Assembly (NCBI GenBank): GCA_013396995.1 | Contig: VWZP01005240.1 | Location: forward strand, 1,620,639-1,684,638 | Reading direction: 5' to 3' | Source: Dicaeum eximium | Lineage: Eukaryota; Chordata; Aves; Passeriformes; Dicaeidae | DNA: 64,000 nucleotides | Part shown: positions 14,081 to 25,686 of the stretch, one piece after another | Layout: the number at the start of each line of letters is the position of its first letter | Position numbering within the stretch: the first letter of the stretch is position 1 | The notes under the pieces: generated by a model | The model's input: only the letters and a program-made list of their open reading frames with translations | Told to the model about the DNA's origin: nothing | Database searches by the model: none | Translations under genes and position numbers: made by a program

Positions 14081-14425
14081 AAAAATCAAAGAATAGAAAA
14101 CTTTACATAAAAATATGTCAATTTTAGCTTCCACATAGTTGTCCACACAAAAAATTTAAACATTTTTTTCAACCTGTAGCACATAACCACAGTGATAGCC
14201 AGGCCAATTCATTTGGTTCACCATGACTGAAGTGTTACATGATACCACTTTTCAAATGAGTTTTGCTTTAAAATGGACGCTAGTATAAGACACCAATTAA
14301 AGCCTCTGAAGGCTCTTTAATGTAGTTATGCTCAATATTGCTAGTGTGTGACGACTAAGCAGTACAGGCTCATGTAACAGCCCTTAGATATTATTTATGA
14401 ATCAGCTCACAATTTTTAGAACTTT

Positions 14426-14431
14426 TTTATT
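14426..14431 (-). promoter_or_regulatory. candidate proximal poly(A) signal AATAAA
   Basis: A second canonical hexamer (CACAATAAAAAAG on the minus strand) about 1.67 kb after the stop. It could give a shorter 3' UTR. The downstream context is less convincing than that of the 14075 site. Confidence 0.3.
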
Positions 14432-15628
14432 GTGATGAGTCTGGAGCATTAAGACAAACTTTCTGCAAACAGATATGCACTACTCTAGTTTGGAATGTTG
14501 CCCTCTCTCCCCTCAAGGACCTGTTTGTGTTTGACAGATTCAGTAATAACATGAACTACTTCTGCTTCAAAGGCATACAGCATATTAAAAAGCTTCATGC
14601 TTGACACCTCATTTCAATATTCAGATACCAGTTTTAAAACCTTCTATATCTGTACACAGTATAGATGTCCTGTTAACAGGATTCTTCAGCCTTCTCTGCT
14701 AGTGGACTTAGACAACTCACCTGTAGTTTTCTGTATAGCTTAAGAACTCTCACTTAAAAAACGGGAAGTCAGAGGGCATGAGATGTGACCTACTCCCAGG
14801 ACAACTGTGGTGCTTTAAAAACTCAGGGTTAGGCAGGATGTACATTTTTCAAAAAGTTAAAGACAGTGTTTGTCATGGCAATACACACTTGCATAGTATA
14901 CCTGTATGCATCTGTAAATTAAGTGCCAGCCACTCATACTGTGTACAACACTGGGCTGTGCTCTCCTGCAACACATTAAAAGATACTTCTTGTAGTGCTT
15001 AGAGCAGCTGAAGTACTTTTTATATATTTGCTCTTAACAGAACTAATGCATACTACTATACAGATTCCTTAATGGAATCAACATATTTCCTTTCTCCACA
15101 TTCCTTAAGCCGGGTACCTCTGTTTAATAGTGTTGTTTCAACCCAAACATTAACAGGTTACGTTACTAAAATGCATCAAAGCATGTAGTTCACAGCTTTT
15201 TAATTTCATATCAGGACTTGAACCAACCTTTTGCCCATTCCTCTCAAAAGTTTTACTTCTGGTACTACAAATGTTCGATTTGTTGTCTAGTTAAAGAAAA
15301 TTAAAACTCATTGGTCAGAGCAAGACTACTGATAGAGGCCAGACAATGAGCTAAAAAACACAGGGTCAAAATGCTTTGGAGCTTAGTAAATTCTTAAAAC
15401 TGTAAGCCAAATCGCACTTTCATTGTGAATCAAGAAGCCTCAAATATTACCAAATGTCATGTTTATAACACTGCTCAGACAACCTGCCAAAACTATGACC
15501 CCAACTTAGATAATGCAACCTGGGAAAGGATCTGTAAATTAAAAAACCTCTTCCCCTTAAATATAACTTATGTGATAATATGAAATTAAATTAAAAATTC
15601 CAAGTTATTGCACAAATCATAGTTCCAA

Positions 15629-15636
15629 TATTTACA
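15629..15636 (-). promoter_or_regulatory. Pumilio response element in 3' UTR
   Basis: TGTAAATA on the minus strand exactly fits the UGUANAUA consensus bound by PUM1/PUM2, about 465 bases after the stop codon. Chance occurrence in 2 kb of AT-rich sequence is possible. Confidence 0.4.
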
Positions 15637-16100
15637 CAGAAAAAAAATGAGCTTTGGAAAAAAAAAACCAGGAGAGCAGCAAATTTACTTTTATGAATTC
15701 CCAACTTGATTTGCTGCAAAGAAGAAAAAAAATAATTCCAAGGGGCTGAAGTTTCCTTCACTTCTAAAATAAAAGAAAAGGAACAGATATAGCCACAGCA
15801 AAAAAGCTACAGCATTTGTAAATGTCCTTGCAGTTCTATTGTCAGAGCTGCTTCGGCACTGAATGAACCATTGTGGGAAGGCAGAAAACAAACTTCCACA
15901 TTTAATAAGGCTTCACAGATAAGCACAACTACTTCTTGAAGATGGACTGAACCACCACACAAAGAAACATGCAAAGAAGTCAGCTGCAGATATTTGGCAA
16001 CACCAATAAAACGATGTGCTGGACGCTGGTCTCCATCCCTCAAGTGGAGTGGCACTCACTCAGTTTGTCTGAACAGGGAAGGTCATTTTGGCACCTGCCA

Positions 16101-16280
16101 TTATCTGCTCAGACTAATAGGCAAGCTGTCTCTGTGTTTTTTCCTTCTCCACATATTACGATTGTACTGGTGGTGTCCTCGGTTACCAACTGGTTGCCTC
16201 ATGCCTCCACTGCTGACGGGGCTGTAGCTGTTGCCTTGGTTATGAGTTCCTTTCATGGAAAACTTCATCCCACTGTGCTG
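16101..16280 (-). CDS. TENT4A: TENT4A exon K (terminal coding exon with stop)
   Basis: 180 nt, 59 codons and a TAA stop (16101-16103). It reads QHSGMKFSMKGTHNQGNSYS, PVSSGGMRQPVGNRGHHQYN and RNMWRRKKHRDSLPISLSR. The acceptor is TATTTTTTTTAG|CAGCAC, phase 0. The NRGHHQYNR and RRKKHRDSLPxSLSR blocks are the strongly conserved C-terminus of the family. The basic RRKKHR cluster could serve as a nuclear localisation signal (inference). Exon J joins it in frame, but a segment known from mammals is missing between them (see findings). Confidence 0.95.
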   Translation of the reverse strand, partial: QHSGMKFSMKGTHNQGNSYSPVSSGGMRQPVGNRGHHQYNRNMWRRKKHRDSLPISLSR

Positions 16281-19200
16281 CTAAAAAAAATAAGATAGGC
16301 ATTCATTTAGGCATAAAAACAGCAAACAAAACATATATTACCAGTTGTATTTCCCCAACATACAAGACCCTTCCACAAAACACTGCTTGAAGCAACTGGT
16401 CTTCTCATGCTTGTTTATCTGTAGCTGTGCAAGTCCCAAGGCACTAACAGCTGACTAACTGTTTTCTGAAGAAAATATGTCCTGCAAATGAAATGGTGTA
16501 GATTTCAAAGCATCCTTAAAAGCTTCGGATCTCTGTGTGAAATACACTCACTGTACAACTCCCTTATAAAACCACAGAACTTCCACATTAAATACTAATT
16601 GTGACAGATGTGTCTATTTTGGAGTATCTCAGCAGGAGCATGACCAAGCAAAACACTTGTCTTCCAGAAACATCATGGAGAAATGTAAGGGCATGATCAC
16701 ATGAGCTCATGCATGGGGAGTACAAGTCTGCTTTCCCCACAATCTCAAGTCAGTGACAGGCAAACTAAGCATGGCTTGTGAGGAGCTTGTAAATCCTACT
16801 GCTCTGATCATCAGGTTACACAGCTCTGAGACTGTACCTCATACGCAGACCAAGGCAAAACAATTAAGTGACCAGAAATAAAGCATAACACTTCCTTTGG
16901 GGGACCTCCATTAACTTGAAACAAAAACTGCCCGAAAAGCTTACTAGCAGCCTGAGTAAACCTACCCCACCATAAGGTACTACAGGCATCTCTATCACTT
17001 AACAGGATACAGTAAGTCGGTTTAATGTGTGCATACTTAAATTAGGTACAAAAGTTTCAGAAGATGAAACTGGAAGACTTCCTACATACTGGTAACATCA
17101 ATGCATGCAACCTTTCCTGATGTCTGACAGCAATAACTCAACAAGCAACTGAGTGCCTGTAACAAGAGCTAATTCTAACCTTAAGTGGTTGAACAGGAAC
17201 ACAGAGCTAACATTTGGGACAATTGTTTAGAACACTGAAGTAGCTGCAGGTATTTCCTATTCTGTATTTCCAAACAAGTGTGACGTAGAAAGAAACAAGA
17301 ACAGCAAGCCATCGTTACAATTGTGTGCACAAAACAAAAACAGTTATTTAAAGTATAATTCCATAAGCAACATTTTACTGTCAAACTGTTACTGGAAGAG
17401 ACACTGAGCATCTAGAAAGACAAACTGGTGAAGACCAATACTGAGGAACAACCATAGTTAACTGCAGGGGGGCAAAAAAACCTTAAAATTATTTTTGACT
17501 TACACAGTGTCCTACAGCAACCTAATCAACCTTCCACATGCAACTTCTCAACACCAAGTGTTATTCTCAGACTACCAGTGGCAAAATATTTCAAGGACAA
17601 ACAGAAAAAGGAAACACAAGCTGAGAATTTTTCATTCATAAGAGACACTACTTCCCAAACATAATTTATTGATGTATGTTTTGTAAATAGCTTCTAGTAG
17701 ATGTTTTAGCAAGTAAACAACATGAAATTAGAAAAAATTAGTATGTCATATTTTTGGCTAGTGGTCCTTCAAGCAAACACACCCTGTCACATCCTTGTGC
17801 AAAGTTTTCTAGTTCAGTAAGTATATCTCAGACTCAATTATATATAAACACTTACTTGAAATGACATCAAAATACTAAAAATTACCCTATAGCCAGTAAT
17901 CACAGTGACCCTCAACTATGTGCTGAAGAAAGACACAGGAAAACTTTAGTACTGCGACTGAACAACCAGAATAAAACTGATCAAGGAGCATACAAACTTA
18001 CAGGAAGCCAATCCCTCCCTTTAAAGTGTGAAAAATGTGGGAATTTCTTCCTCAGTATGAATGAGGATGCATCAAAAAAACCCTACTGGTAGCAGGATAG
18101 CAGGTGACCCCAAGATCAGACATGCAACACAGCAAGTATGACAAGTGCATCTACCTGTATCCTAAAAGATGTCATACCCCTCATTTGCTCACAAGGTAAA
18201 CAAACCTTCAAAGAAGGATTAATAACCTAGCCAGAACGTGAACTTGAGCTTGTGATGAAGCATTCTGCATTGTTTTCAGGCCATCAAGACAAACACTGTC
18301 AATCTATTGGAGCAGGATCAGAATCCATCAGTCTTAGGACTCATCAGCTGAGAGAGGTGCTTAAGGAAGTTGACTCAGGGACCACTTCAGTCAGAGATGA
18401 TACCTTTATCTTTACCAGTTCTCAACTACATTTTGTTCACTAGTTTGTTCATTTTTTTGAAACCATCAGCTTTTAGCATCCTGTTATGGCACTTCACTGC
18501 TTAAATGAGCTTCACACTTAATTTGAGCCTACTATGGGATGATCTATCAGTCCTTGGAGTAAATAATTTCTTGTCCTTCTGTTCTCTAACTTTTTCATAT
18601 ACTGCTGATGACGACACAGACCTAGATCATATACCTCATCTTGTCAAGGTTAAACAATCATTCTTTCTTCACACAGAGTCAATTCCACATTTTTCATCAC
18701 TATTAACATTTTTCCCTATTCTGCTTCCATTTGTATTTTGACTTTTCTCTGATGAGGAAAGAAATGGCAAAATTATACTCACTGTTGGCGTTCTGCAAGA
18801 TGTCATCCTTACAAGAAAACTGCTCAGGGCCTACCACTCTCTACAAAGTTTAAATTATTTCCCTCCTGGTGCATAACCTTGAAAGGTCCTTCTGCATCCT
18901 TTCTCAGGTAGCCCTTAAGGTGCTTCACATCACCAGCAAGCTTCACCAGGCTTCATCCACTCACTTTTAGACATTAGGCAGCACAAACGACTGCAGGGCT
19001 TAACTCCATCTTTTATAAAAACTGAATTTTTTGCTCCTTATTTTCCAATTAGTTAGTTGTTTAAATGGGACATATATCATTCACTTAGCTTCTTTCAGGA
19101 TCTTTGATAAAAGAAATTTACTTAATGTTTTTGGACATCTCAAGAAGCTGTATCAAACATCTTTCTCCTGTGCACAAACTTCTGGACGTTCCCATGCTCA

Positions 19201-21765
19201 GGACTCACACAGTCACTGAGAGATGACATCTGTAAGCAGATGATGTCTAGAGAGATCAGATAATCCAAAAAGAAAGCCCTTCATCTGTGATATGAGAGAG
19301 AATTCTTCGATTTAGAAGCTTCAACTTCTTTGCATCTGTTTCTCTAGATTGAACAATCTCTCCCATCTTAAGGCTATTGATTCAACAAATGAATGATAGA
19401 ATAATCTGCTAGATCTGGAGGGTAAACTGAAGAACTCACATTTAAGACAAGGCTGGGGATGGGGGTAAGGTGAAATTCTGCATTACATACCAGCTTAAAA
19501 AGGTTTCCAGGAAAAATACCAACAACATAAAATAGAAAAACAAACAAACAAACCCCCCAGAACTTAACAGAAAAAAAAAGGAGAAAAAAAATATAAAAAG
19601 CCCCAGAAAAAAAACTCTAGAAAACAAATGTGGTTGCAATAGAAATACCAAGTAATTATTTACTAAGGAAACCAAATTTCTATTCTTAAATACTGGCAAA
19701 TTTACTGTGCAAAACTGCTGACATTTAAAGACTGCCATTATTCAAAAAGAAAATTTATAGCCAAAAATCAATCCCCTACAATTGGAAATAACACAAATAA
19801 CATAACAGAGCTAAAGTCTAAACATAAACAGGCTTCTGAATTGTTTTGGTCTTTTGTTAGGTTTTCTTTTTGCCTGACAGCATTTCTAAAGTAAAGAGAA
19901 AAGAAAGGCAAAAAATGTTGGTGGTAAAGTATCTGTGCTCAACTGAAAAACAGATTATACATACAGCGCTCCAAAATGATTGGTAAGTATTTACAGAGGT
20001 AAAGGAAAAGCTTAGAAAAGACATAAGACAGTTTTGAAAGATCACATATTTACTGTTTTGTTGTTAAGAGTACAGGATTAAAGGCCATGACTGACTCTAG
20101 TCTGCAGCTGATCACACTTGGAACCAAACTCACACACCTCAAAACCATTTCATGTGAAATACCAGAATAGTACTCAGTGCTACCTTAATGTACCATTAAC
20201 ACTTTAAACAACCCTTAAATAACTTATTACACATTCTCAAAATATTTCACTAAGTTTGCAATATTCCAAATTCTCTATTTTAGCCTTGTAGCACTCACTT
20301 GCTGACTTTCTGAGCACAACAGCATCTGTAAATACACTAAAAAATTTAAATTCTTCTTCTTTATGAAACTGATTCACTGTTTTGCAGACGAAATAATGGA
20401 CAATGACCTAACCAACATTTTAGTCACAACTCCATAAGCAACAAGCCAATTATTAGGCAACCTAGCCTCATTACTTTTAGTTAACAGGATTCTGCAATAT
20501 ATTTGCACATGCTACCTGGGTGTACTCTTATCCTGGTAAGATTTCTATGTGGTTTAGAATTCTAAGCTGAAGTAGAGACAAACCAAAATAAGTTATTCCA
20601 AAAGTTGTTTAGTACTGGCAATCTAGGGAAATGAGGCTCAAAGCACAGCAAAGACACTTCTCTTTTTTGAGACCTACAGGCCACTTTCAGCTACAACTGA
20701 TAAAATTTTGAGTCATGAATAGGTTTTATAAAATGAGCCCAGACTCTTTTCTGCTGTTACTAAAAGGGGAAATTTATGGAGCCAACCATAAGAACAGCAA
20801 AGAAAAGAAAAACCAACATGGGGACTAAAAAGAGCTCAAAAGCAAGGAAAATTTTCGATGTTTCTTACCTTCCAGCACAAGAGAACTTGGAAAAATAAAA
20901 GCTGCAAGGGAGCAGATTATTTCAGTATTTCATATCTTATTTCACTTCATTACAAACTACTGGCAGAGCTACCACACAAAGGTCAAGGTTCTCTTTACTT
21001 TTCACAACAGGTTATGCAATATTAGTATGAGCAGCTCCAAGATAAACTAGTATTTGAGAGAGCAGAGGGCCTAGTCCCCAGAATGAGGGACTGACAGACA
21101 GTACTGTCAGCATCACAGCAAATACTGAACTATGTTATGGTAAAGAAAGTAGAATGACACATGAAATAAATACCCTTTTTGATCTTGTCAGTACCCAAGT
21201 TTCAAAACTGAGGAGCAAGAGTCAAAACAATGCTACCAGAAGACAGAACTCATACTGCAACTTTGCTACTGTTGTGACATGGGCCATGAAGTGTATCTGC
21301 ATACTTGTCACCAGAGAGAACAAGAGGTAATAGCTTTTTTAGCACAAAGCTGACAGTTTCAGACCTTAAAGAGAAATCTTATCTCACTGAGAATTCTCAC
21401 TTTTGATTTGGAACAGAAAAACTATTAACTACAGTAAGAAAAACTCTTTTCAAATGATAAGGTGATACCAATACAGTACATGTGAAAAAAAATCTGCAGA
21501 GGAAATACGTATGTGATTATTCAAATCAATCTCAGTTTGTGAGCAAAAATCTGATAACAGTGACACTGGAAGATAAAGGAGTACTATGTTAACAAAAGGA
21601 AAGTATGACTTCTGCATAAGTCTTTTATTTATGGTGGATTTGTTTATGTTTCTAAGAAACTGCTATTTAGACTTTGTCTTTCCTGCAACTCAGAAAGCAC
21701 TCAGGAAGCACCGACAATGTGGCCAGAGGATCTCACACAGTTCTATAAACATCTAGACTGGATGT

Positions 21766-21835
21766 TTATATGGAGACCTCTAGAGACCACTTAATCCAAC
21801 ATTCTGTGGTAGGAGTCATGTTAGTTTATCTAGGG
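21766..21835 (-). mobile_element. probable CR1 LINE fragment
   Basis: GGAGACCTCTAGAGACCACT followed by TAATCCAACATTCTG resembles the reverse complement of the CR1 end (GGGACCTCTGGAGATCATCTAGTCCAACC...). Short and diverged, so the call is tentative. Confidence 0.45.
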
Positions 21836-24564
21836 TCTGTTCAGGCTAAGTCAGTTTGCATGCATGGAAGGATAACACCACATAAAGACTGTCTGTATAA
21901 GAACAGGGCAACCTAGATGAAAAATCTCAAGTACTGTTTTCAGTTGAACAACCTCTGAAACTCAGATCCAGTGTTTCCTTCTCTTCTTTCCTTAGGAAAG
22001 GAAATAAAACATCATCTTCTCCTAAGCTATGCATGTGTTAAAAACCAAACAATGTTCTGTCACACACAAAAGATGGGAGTCTGACATTTTGAATCAAAAC
22101 TGTTTCCAAAGTGGACAACCATAGCCTACTTCTTATGAAAACGCATGGACACTGAAAGACTATTCCACCCTAAATGAGAGCATTCTCAATAAAAAAAAAA
22201 ACCAAAAACATAATTTGGTTGTGTGAACAAGCCTTCAGTATCTAAACAGCTTAAAAATGCTATTGAAAGGAGTCAGGTCATTCCCAAATTGAAGCTGACT
22301 TACTGAAAACACTGAACGATCTCAATATACAATGGGAATTCAGCATACTTCTGCACTGACATGAATTAAAATGTGTCTTTACAAACTTATCCTTTATCCA
22401 AGTGAGCTACACTTTACTGTTTGCACTCATCTAAAAGAAATTTTGATTCAAGTCCCTGACCAATTTTCTTTGCAACACTGCTGACCTTCCAGCAACCATC
22501 TCAGAGGTCCTCGCAGTATCAGCAGTACTAGTGACACAAAGCAACACCATTAACAAGTGCTCTGGATAAAAGCAAACTCTGAAACAAAGTATGCTAGCCA
22601 CAGAAGTGCCTATGATGCAATATAAAAAAGCAGTTTGTAAGATTAAATGTTCTGCCTTATTTGGCCAAACTCAAAAGAATCTGAAAAAAAAGAATTTACT
22701 CCTGCAAGTCCCTTTACAGGTTTTGACTGTGGTATTTCAGCTCTGACATTAGGGTTTCATTTCCTAGTTGTCTCCATAGCAACGAGCATATTCCCAATCA
22801 GACACCACTCATCTTTACTGGAGACTTTCTCAGACACACTAGAAGCCAGCCAGTGCAGCAGAGGGACTGGTACTTGCTGGCTCTAGATACTTTGGAATCA
22901 AAATATAACTCTTTGGGGGAAAAAAAAATAAAGCATCGTAAAAGTTAAATTAAAGAGTTCTTCTGACTTAAGAAAAAGGAAATTTCTTCTGTCTTCGTTT
23001 TGGTAACCTAGTGAACAGCAATCCAGCATGAACTAAACTCATCTCAAAGAGCAACAGGGAATGTAGTCCCCTCCTTTCCTTGGGAAGTTGCCAAGCAATT
23101 TCTGCCCCCTCTACTCATCTGGACAAGCGTGTCAACATCTGTTTTTCTGCTTATTTCTAATGGGCAGCACTGCTTCATAAACTGTTCTTCTCCCCTAAGT
23201 AAAATTTCAAACCACTGTCAGCAGACTAGAAGAATGATTAGCCTGAAAAAATGATGGATGATGATGATCCTGAAAAGCACACAGACCTGTGCCAAGAGCT
23301 TAATCAGTCCCTGAACTATCTGGAAATTCTCCAATTAATTATGCAGTACATAAATAGAATTGGTAATCACACCAAACATGTTTCAAAAATGAAAATACCA
23401 GGAAGCTTTAACAGCAGCAAACTTGCCTAGAAGGCAGTAATTTGTTCAAAACATAGTTAAATGCTCTTGTCACCTCCTGCTTTTCAGAGTCGTACTCGGC
23501 ACCTAGGTACAGCTTTCCAAGCTGAACCAAGGTGGAAAAAGTTGTCAGGGAGAAAGCTGAAGACACCATGCGAACAAATGAGTCCCTTTCAAAATTTTTT
23601 GAATATGAAAGAAGACATGCTTTTAAGAAAGTCTTACAGATGTTCACATCTATCAGGGCAGGAGTCCTCTAAGATGGTAGAGTACATCTATTAAGAGTTA
23701 CAAGCTAGCTGAGTCTCATCAACTCAAAAGAAAAGCCATCGGCCTGATCTAGCACAGTCATGCTCCAGAAAGTTGGAGGTGGAAAGGAGATATTTACAGT
23801 ATTCTGGGCAAAATTATTTAATTTCCCACTTCTGACTCAATCATAAAACTTTATCAAAAAGAACATTTCTGCTTCACAAAATATAAGCTTTTGGTAAACT
23901 GAATGTAAATAGCCTATTATCCCATTTCTAAACTACAGGTAGCAAGAAATTCTTCTGACTTAATGCAATTCTCAAAGGTACATCTTCGTTAAGCAAAGCC
24001 ACTGAAAAATTCCTGCTTTTAAACATGTAAGTACTATAAAACTACTAACAGAACAGTTAACAATCACTTGAAAGGACAGCCAAGGAACAGAAAGCCAGAA
24101 AAAGTGTTACAAAGCAGTTTTTTCCCAAGATTCTAAATTCTAGCAGAGATCCAAAATTCACACAACACATTGTCCCTTCACAACTGTGGCGAACACTCTG
24201 AATGCGAATTTGTTTTGTACTAACAACTGCATGCCTCCTAACTAGCTCCAGGGTACTTCTTCAGAAAAGCAGAGCTGTTAAGGAAAGAATAATCTACTCT
24301 AAGTTTGTATTTTAGATGAAGTTTAACTTAAAATAACTCACCAGTTTTTTTCTAAAAAACTCCTAAGGTTTCAGACTGGACTGTATTCACTAGCCAGTGA
24401 ATACTCAATTGCAGACATTATAATATAAATATATTATTCTATTAGCTTCTCACTAATGCATTTCCTGTGCAGGTAAGCTGACATTGCCTAGGTGGGACCA
24501 AGCAGTAGGAAAAGAAAGGACAGGAAGAATCTGTGTAATCAGTTAGAAGCTTAAAACCAAAGGC

Positions 24565-24685
24565 AAGTCAAGGGAAGTGATCATTTCCCCTCTACTCAGC
24601 ACAGGTGAGGTCACACATGGAGTGCTGGGCCCAGGTCTGGGCTCCCCAGGAACAGAGATATGGACCAATAGGAAAGTGTCTAGTG
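24565..24685 (+). mobile_element. CR1 LINE, internal fragment
   Basis: Matches the CR1 stretch before the 3' UTR: CCTCTACTCAGCACAGGTGAG, TGGAGTGCTGGGCCCAGG and TCTGGGCTCCCCAG followed by an ATATGGAC remnant. Similarity fades after about 24685, although short CR1-like words (AGGACTTGGAGAAGAAGGAAG) near 24776 may belong to the same old copy. Confidence 0.75.
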
Positions 24686-25527
24686 AAGATCCATGAAGTG
24701 CTGAATTAAATAAAAAAAGGTGAAGTCATTAAGTTTAAAATCTCCTGGCCCTTGATTTCCAAGAACTCTGATAGAAGGACTTGGAGAAGAAGGAAGAGAA
24801 CCTCACCAAAACTAAAGTTTTAAAGAAATAAGCTCACTGTTTTGTTACCACAGGCAACCAACAACCCCCAATTTGCATTAAGCCTCCTGTGAGGCATGTT
24901 TGACTAATAGCTTTAATTATCAAGACTGAAAGATGCACTGAGGTTGTACCAGAATGGACACATTAGCCCATATACATTCAGGTCCCAGCACATTTATGCA
25001 CACATTTAATTTTTTGGTAAAAAATCTTGTGCACGCGTCCATAATTACTCTTCTGTTCTCTACCTTTAAAATGTATTACAGAATATTAGAAGTGTAACCA
25101 AATCTGTTCTAATAATTCAAAATCAAGACAACTCAATAAGCCTAGAAAGGTCAGTACTATTCCTTAAAATTCAAAAACTGTCTTAACAGCTTCACCACCT
25201 ATATGGTGGGGGAAATTAAATAGCCTAAAGATCTACAAATATCCTACCAGTTGGGCACCAGGACTCTCAAATACAACCTAAGGCATCAGACACCTGACAC
25301 TCCTCCTCTCACTTACTCCTAGGTGTGTGTGCTGTGGAGGGGCTCTTCTACTCGAAACCCTTTCCCACCCTTTGTTCTCCCCGCACCTCTGACACAGCAG
25401 GTGAGTACTTTTATGACCACATGAAGCTCAGCACATGCTCTAAGAAGGCTATCCTCAGAGGCTTTTGGACTGACAGCACAGCGCACATGACCTACACTTG
25501 CGATGTGACAGAGTTGCTGGCTCATAC

Positions 25528-25686
25528 CTGATTACTGGTGGCCACTATCAGGGCTCCCGGAGGCGCAGATTGGGATTTACCACTTGGCAGGGGCAATGCG
25601 GGCGCTAAACTGGCCATAAGCTGAGTCGGTGCTTGAAGACTGAACTGGTAAACATTAGGAGCTGTGCAAGGTGCTGTATCTGATTC
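25528..25686 (-). CDS. TENT4A: TENT4A exon J (Pro/Ala-rich tail)
   Basis: 159 nt, 53 codons: ESDTAPCTAPNVYQFSLQAP, TQLMASLAPALPLPSGKSQS and APPGALIVATSNQ. It matches the tail segment of vertebrate TENT4A recognisable by VYQFSLQAP and LPxPSGK. The acceptor is CTCTGCCAAAAG|GAATC behind a long pyrimidine tract; the donor is AATCAG|GTATGAG. Both ends are phase 0. The exon has several CpGs in a CpG-poor region. Reading through the donor meets a stop at once (GTA TGA), so intron retention would truncate the protein here. Confidence 0.92.

Larger units (their letters stand above)
14060..16100 (-). other. TENT4A: probable TENT4A 3' UTR
   Basis: About 2 kb of AT-rich sequence between the stop codon and an AATAAA (14075-14080). 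No open frame or repeat element interrupts it. It contains one Pumilio-type motif and many A/T runs, as expected of a long UTR. The left limit is inferred from the poly(A) signal position and a U-rich downstream stretch; no transcript evidence is available here. Confidence 0.55.
16281..25527 (-). other. TENT4A: intron between exons J and K (9.2 kb)
   Basis: Phase-0 intron with donor GTATGAG and acceptor TTTTTTTTAG. It contains two CR1 fragments (near 21766 and 24565) and A/T-rich filler. The exon expected from mammalian TENT4A between J and K was not found. Open frames on either strand here match nothing I know. Confidence 0.85.

Noticed and set aside
18020..18110. Minus-strand reading beginning LGVTCYPATS, considered for the missing exon
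   Set aside because: It shares only LGV with the expected segment, soon reaches a stop, and lacks convincing borders.
23408..23647. 79-codon minus-strand frame with a protein-like composition, considered as the missing tail exon
   Set aside because: Its residues do not resemble the expected Pro/Ser-rich tail, and suitable AG/GT borders in phase 0 were not seen.
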